The notes under the pieces are model-generated. The model ran no database searches and was not told the origin of the DNA. It worked only from the letters and a program-made list of their open reading frames with translations. Shown here piece after piece: positions 59,041 through 64,000 of a stretch of 64,000 nt of DNA (position 1 is its first letter; each line of letters begins with the position of its first letter). The DNA is from Siniperca chuatsi (lineage: Eukaryota; Chordata; Actinopteri; Centrarchiformes; Sinipercidae). The translations under genes and the position numbers were made by a program. The stretch is taken from NCBI RefSeq assembly GCF_020085105.1, contig NC_058063.1, positions 16,539,262-16,603,261 on the forward strand, read 5' to 3'.

Positions 59041-61613
59041 TCCTAGGTGGATGCCCTGGTATCGCCCATGGTTGGCCATGATCCTCTCTCTACCCGTGTT
59101 GGAAACACTTTGTCCAAGATGGTTGGATCCCAGCTGACTGCAGGATTTAGAAAGGAAGCAGGAGAAGCAACGCTGCCTGGTGACACAGTCCTGGTGGAGG
59201 GCTTGCCTGGACTTCCATCTAATGCAGTGTTCTTCGTCAACCTCGTTCCCTGGGATGATGACCAGGATGGAATTGCAGTCCAGGTGAGATAGTGGAGGAG
59301 TGCTTGTTTCACTTGTGTCTTACCTTCTTGTCTCCTTTACACCATATTATAGTATTTCCTATGTCTAGCCTTAAAAATCATTGTATTCTGACCTTTTCCA
59401 GGTTCTGAGACTGGGCATCAACACAATCCTAACTTCCTGTGAGAATAGAGGGTTTGGATCTGTTGCTCTCCCTGTGCTCGGGGCTGGGATTGCCCTGCAT
59501 TTTCCTGACAGCGTGGTAGCCAGGGTTCTACTGGAGGAAGTTCATAAGTTTGACCTGAACCGAGACAGCAGAACACCATTGCTGGTCCGCATCGTCATCC
59601 ACCCCAGTGACGAAGAGTCTAGTGAGGTAATGGAAAATGCATTGTGCACAGACGTGTCCAAATATCTTGGCTGATGATAATGAGTGTGATTCATTTAGTG
59701 TGTCTTGGTACCGGCATTCAAAAATAACACTATTTTATAAACTCCAAATCTATTTATGGTCAATTATTGCTGAAGTAATTAACCAGTATAATCAGTTGTA
59801 TTTATAAACATCAGCTTACATTTTTCTTTCTTAACTAGATGACTATATGCTGGAATTGGTATTAAACCATATGCTTACTTGTCTCTGCAGGTGTTCACAT
59901 CTGTCCAGGAAGCTTTCCAACTGAAAAGATTCACAAAAGATCTTCACCAACCAGACCAAGGTGGGTATAGATATTATATGACGGCAAATAATTGGAAATA
60001 AGTCCTGTGGCAGCTATTTTTCATGTTTTTAAGTGCATTTGTTACTTATTTACTCTCAGATGTATTTGATTTGGCTATACTGCAGTAAAGTGTAAATTGT
60101 CACCCAGCATCAAAAAAGTATTTGTTGCTTGCATGAATAACAATTTCTTTTCTGGAACAATTCAGGTGATTTATTCTGTCAGTGTTATAAAATGTGACTG
60201 CTGTAATGACTAATTCACCATGTTATAGATGAATATGATATAGAACTTTTTTAATATCTCAGTTGATTGTTTCTTTTATTTTCAACCAAATTAGCCACTG
60301 ATATTTCCCCTAGATGTGAGCACGCTAATGCTGTCATTCAGGAGTGCTTCTTTATCTGAGCCTTTATCTGTTTCCCAAAAAAACGATAAAACTGCTCTTG
60401 AAAGCTAACAGCTAAAGAAAGCAAACAAGAAAAAGAAAATGTACTTAACAGAGTCATTCTTCTCTTCTAGTGTCAACTCCAAAGAGGATCGTCCTGCTGG
60501 GAAAAACTGGATCTGGGAAAAGCAACCTAGCTAACACCATATTGGGAGAGAAATTGTTTACCATAAACCATTCTCCCATGTCTGGAACACGAAAATGTCA
60601 AGCAGAAACCAAATCTGTCAATGGAAGAAGCATCACTTTGATCGACACTCCTGGTTTCTTTGATGCAGATAGATCTGAGGAGGACATGAAGCCTGAGATA
60701 GTGAGCTGTATCACAGAGTGCGCCCCTGGGCCTCATGCTTTTCTCATTGTGCTTAAAGTGGAGAAATTCACAGAGCAGGAGCAGGCTGTCATCACTAAAA
60801 TCTGCCAGTATTTCTCTGAAGATGCTCTAAAATATGCTGTAATTGTCTTCACTCATGGTGACCAGCTCCCGAAAGGAATGAAAATTGAGGAGTTTGTCAG
60901 TCAGAATAAGAATCTGAGTGACCTGGTGAAGAAGTGCGGAGGCCGGTGCCACGTCATTGATAATAAATACTGGAAGAACAAAGTGCAGAACAACTACAGG
61001 AGCAACCAGTTCCAGGTGGAGGACCTACTCAACACAATAGACAAGATGGTGATGGAAAACAATGGAGGCTACTATGTCAATAAGATGTTACAAGCAGTGG
61101 AGAAAGAAATACAGAGAGAGAAGAGCACATAAGACAGACATCAGACAACATGCCAGTGGAAGAGATCAGGAAACAGGCTAAAACCAGAGTGTCTGAGAGG
61201 TTTCTGATCCAACTGGCAGGTACTGCAACAGGAGCATTGTTAGGAGCTTTTTTGGTGTGGCAGAAATGGTTGGATTAGTTATCAAAGCTCTGCAGAACGT
61301 TAAAACGTTAATGACACTCGCACAAAAGAATTCCAGCACTAGGAGAAACATGCGCTGCTGCAGCAGCAGGAGGAGCAGAAGTAGCATTCGCTGCTGGAGT
61401 TGTGGCAGGTGTGACTGCAGCGCAGCAGGAGCAGTAATAGGTGGTGGTATTGGACATGATGCAGCTGAGGGAGCAGAAACACCATGGGAGGCAGTAGAGA
61501 TGGCAGCTAATGCTGTCATCAACAAAGGAAAAGCTACATTATAGCGATTATAGCCGAACTACAATGTATCAAATGAAAATCTGAAATTGTGACACTGTGC
61601 TAGATTTGTAAAC

Positions 61614-61837
61614 AAGCAACTTTGTATCGTGAAAAGGTTTAGTCGTAGTCATCTGGACACTGTTTTCAGAATCAAGACGTTTGGCTCCCATCCGGAAGTC
61701 ACAATTGAGAATGACTTCCGGATGGGAGCAAACGTCTTGATTCTGAAAACAGTGTCCAGATGACTACGACTGAAACCTTTCTCACGATAGAACACTCCTG
61801 GACGAATGAGGACTACACCGTCTTAAGCAACTGTTTG
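61614..61837. mobile_element. Foldback element behind copy C, arms of about 70 bp
   Basis: The sequence from 61628 (CGTGAAAAGGTTTAGTCG) to about 61701 is the near-exact inverse of about 61712-61786, with a loop around ACAATTGAGA. Inner stem parts include CCCATCCGGAAGTC and its inverse. A tail, GGACGAATGAGGACTACACC, and the direct repeat AAGCAAC(TG)TTTG border it. It is the least rearranged of the three copies in this window. Confidence 0.75.
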
Positions 61838-62003
61838 CTAACAAGTTTGCCAATACTGTGTTCACAGATTGTTTCTGCTGCTCCTGTGGCAAAAAGTGGC
61901 CAAAAAATAAAAATCAATGAATGCAGGTTTAAAGCTTTGCTTAGCATTGACTGCTTGAGGGCAGCTGAACAAACTTAAAACATCGTTCACATATTATCAT
62001 CGT

Positions 62004-62205
62004 TTAAAGCTAGGGTAGGTAACGTTGGAGAAACTAGCAAGAGACAGCTAGATTTTGAAAGTATCCATTAGCAATGATTGGATGGGCTTATTACAGGCCT
62101 GCGACACACGGATACCAGATATTTTTTCTTTTTTCCCGCAGAACATTTGATTTATTGATTGCTGTTGGGATGTAAAGACAAATACATTACCTACCCTAGC
62201 TTTAA
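62004..62205. mobile_element. MITE with 19-bp terminal inverted repeats (unit C)
   Basis: It is the same 202-bp element as at 43946-44147, with identical TTAAAGCTAGGGTAGGTAA termini and the same neighbours. It was therefore copied by segmental duplication rather than by separate insertion. Confidence 0.75.
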
Positions 62206-63957
62206 AGTTGTTATGTTATAGTTACCTATTTACACATCTAGCAGACACAGAGCAACATTAGCATTTATTTAGAGTTGTGTTTCTGGCAACCTGGAAAATA
62301 TTCACTCTCCTTTTTGTCTCCACCAACTCTGGAGGGAAAGATCTGCTCTGTTGGTGCTAAATGCTCCACTGTGTTCACCAGCTAGTCGCTAACTTTGTCT
62401 GTCTGCCGTTCGATGTTGAGCAAGTAGTGGACTACAGAGATTTTTGCAGAAAACAACAGCTGCCCGATGAGTGTAGAAACAAGGTTGATAAGAGTTTGCT
62501 GGCCAAAAAACCAAAACAATGAGCTGAAAGAGGTTAAAAAGGCTCCATAGAGTGGAAGGGAACTGTAGGACAGGTGAAAATTCTATGTGGGTTTGACAAC
62601 TTTCACAAAATGCATAGTGGATCCATTGTAAATACAAAAAAAAAAAAAAAAAAGATTAGTGCAGCTTTAAAGGGCAGAATGTTTGGGGCAGTTACCTGAA
62701 AAAGGTGGAGGGATACTCATTTGTAAAATACTTGTAAATTATGTAATAATCATTCTAATATAAGAACAGTGGGCTCCTGCAATCTTTATATATTGGTAAT
62801 ATAAAGAGGAGAAGCATCAAAAGCAGTAGCAATGCTAGTATTTATGGGACCTTGAATTGAGATTTATCATTCAATGGATGTAGTTATGGGTGATTTTGTA
62901 ATGTAAGACCTTTTCTGGTTACACAGGGAGGTCAGAGGTCAAGTTACAGTGCTGATATGTATGGATAGGGTGTCTCAGTTAAAGCTGCATCTGAAAACTT
63001 GGATGTTTGTTGGGTATTTGATGACAAAGAACATTTTGTTGTGGATACACTGTACCTGAATCACAAAGTTATTATTTAATTTAGCAGTCCCCAGCTTCGC
63101 TTTCACAGTTTAAGGATCAACATTGGTGTTTTCACTGATTTAGCTCAGGAGTTTAAATGGTTTTAGCCATTTGTCCAGCATGTAGGAGAAAGTTTGACTC
63201 ATCCTATATTAATGAAATTGTGTATAAAATAAAGTTTTTAATCAAATGTACAAGCCTTGAAATATTTAGCAGAATTTTCCTAAACCTTTGTTACAAGTTT
63301 CTGAATTTTCCTAGATGTTCCCTTAATAACTGGCCTAAATAGTGTCCAACTTCATAGACTTGAAAGACATTAACATATTTTCTTGATAATTGTGCAGAAC
63401 TTGTGGGCTCCTTCGTGGACTTTTTGAGCTTTTTATGCACACTTTCTTAGGTTTGCAATGCTACAGACTTTGCTTGAGGGAATTACCCACCATTAGTTCA
63501 TAGTTGTTGTTTTTTTTGTTGCTTTTGTACAACTTCACAATAAATAAAATACATGAATCTCAAAGCCTTTGCCCTTGCAGGGATGAATCAAGCTGCATTG
63601 AATTGAATCGAAATAAATATTGTGGAAATGTTAAAATCGGCATGACACTGAAATACCGATTCAAACTACATGACCCCAGTTTGTATCACAGGCTTACTTT
63701 AAAATATTTGTAGTCCCAAGCCTAATTCAAGATAACCCTGATGATAGTGATGTCATCAGGGTTATTTTCTCAGACTTTGAAATATCCCTTCAGAGCCACA
63801 GAGGACATTATACAATTGTTTACAGGCTAATTAGCACAAACCAGGACTGGTCAACTGATCTTGATGTGTGAAATTGGTGTCTGCCCCTTTAACTCAGTTT
63901 CTCTGAGCACACAGGTGATGTCAGTTATAATAGGATCTGGTTCAAGCAGGGAGTCAG
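62206..63957. other. Spacer leading to the fourth finTRIM
   Basis: This stretch is nearly identical to 44148-45894 behind copy B. It includes the dispersed repeat at 62340-62670 and the small hairpin GATAACCCTGATGA ... TCATCAGGGTTATT (63732-63765; also at 45668). No gene is recognised. Confidence 0.6.
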
Positions 63958-64000
63958 CTCCTTGTTTTGGGATGCTGGGACCGGAGAGAGGAGAAGGGAA
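63958..64000 (+). pseudogene. Start of finTRIM copy D, cut by the window edge
   Basis: GGGATGCTGGGACCGGAGAG with AGGAGAAGGGAA is the distal RING exon in the same truncated setting as finTRIM C, with identical upstream sequence. It shows the array continues to the right. Only about 40 bases are visible. Confidence 0.6.

Larger units (their letters stand above)
52116..61544 (+). pseudogene. Macro-GIMAP fusion copy C, multiple frameshifts
   Basis: The exons are 52116-52290, 55481-55596, 55835-57623, 59047-59283, 59402-59626, 59891-59960 and 60471-61544. The same splice phases are kept. Exon 1 has several substitutions (FDCHRLLAGQIEK). Exon 3 lacks one A near 56648, has a 9-nt in-frame loss after LLHAVG near 57200, and lacks one G near 57491. 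Exons 4 to 6 are open. The GTPase exon has P-loop GKTGSGKS and DTPGFFD but loses one G near 61121 (stop TAA about ten bases on). Further one-base gains and losses follow near 61250, 61325 and 61422 in the Ala/Gly-rich tail. With about six shifts this copy is very likely dead. Intron 1 is enlarged by a LINE insertion. Confidence 0.85.

Noticed and set aside
1-64000. CRISPR arrays, operons, tRNA or rRNA genes
   Set aside because: The window is vertebrate nuclear DNA. No spacer-repeat arrays were seen. The only tRNA-like promoter boxes belong to the SINE at 37364-37752.

Overview
The window is nuclear DNA of a bony fish, most likely a percomorph teleost. It has introns with GT-AG borders, AT-rich spacers full of dispersed teleost repeats, and members of finTRIM, a fish-specific TRIM family. 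The strain or species cannot be named from the sequence. The region is an innate-immunity multigene cluster made of three ingredients: AIG1/GIMAP GTPases, PARP14-like RRM/KH/macrodomain proteins, and finTRIM E3 ligases.

Layout. 1-10,607: two stand-alone GIMAP genes, both frameshifted, with scraps of further copies between them (5,536 and about 7,230). Repeats and a solo LTR separate them. 10,608-14,932: spacer with no convincing gene. 14,983-18,951: an apparently intact seven-exon finTRIM gene (559 aa) with an ISRE-like motif 39 bp before the ATG, followed by a second, partial SPRY exon. 22,315-29,326: an intact seven-exon gene reading as one 1,231-aa frame: RRM-like start, KH-like region, macrodomain 1, macrodomain 2, then an AIG1/GIMAP GTPase. 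No PARP catalytic domain is present. This finTRIM plus macro-GIMAP unit then repeats in the same order and orientation. Unit B is finTRIM remnant 30,997-33,771 and macro-GIMAP 36,205-43,504. Unit C is finTRIM remnant 45,898-48,177 and macro-GIMAP 52,116-61,544. A fourth unit starts at the right edge. Units B and C carry one- or two-base indels in the macro-GIMAP gene and large exon losses in finTRIM.

The most interesting result is the macrodomain-GIMAP fusion. In all three units the last macrodomain exon ends in phase 1, and the GTPase exon begins exactly in the phase needed to continue the frame. The tiny ATGGACG first exon used by a stand-alone GIMAP gene upstream is absent from the roughly 0.5-kb intron between them. 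The result would be a protein joining an ADP-ribose reader to an immune GTPase, amplified beside finTRIM genes. Transcript evidence would decide it.

Mobile DNA marks individual units: a tRNA-derived SINE in intron 1 of copy B, a 5'-truncated R2/R4-type LINE in intron 1 of copy C, a solo LTR behind finTRIM A, foldback elements, and a TIR-bounded MITE shared by units B and C. Exon coordinates come from reading splice signals by eye and from agreement between copies. No alignment or database search was run.
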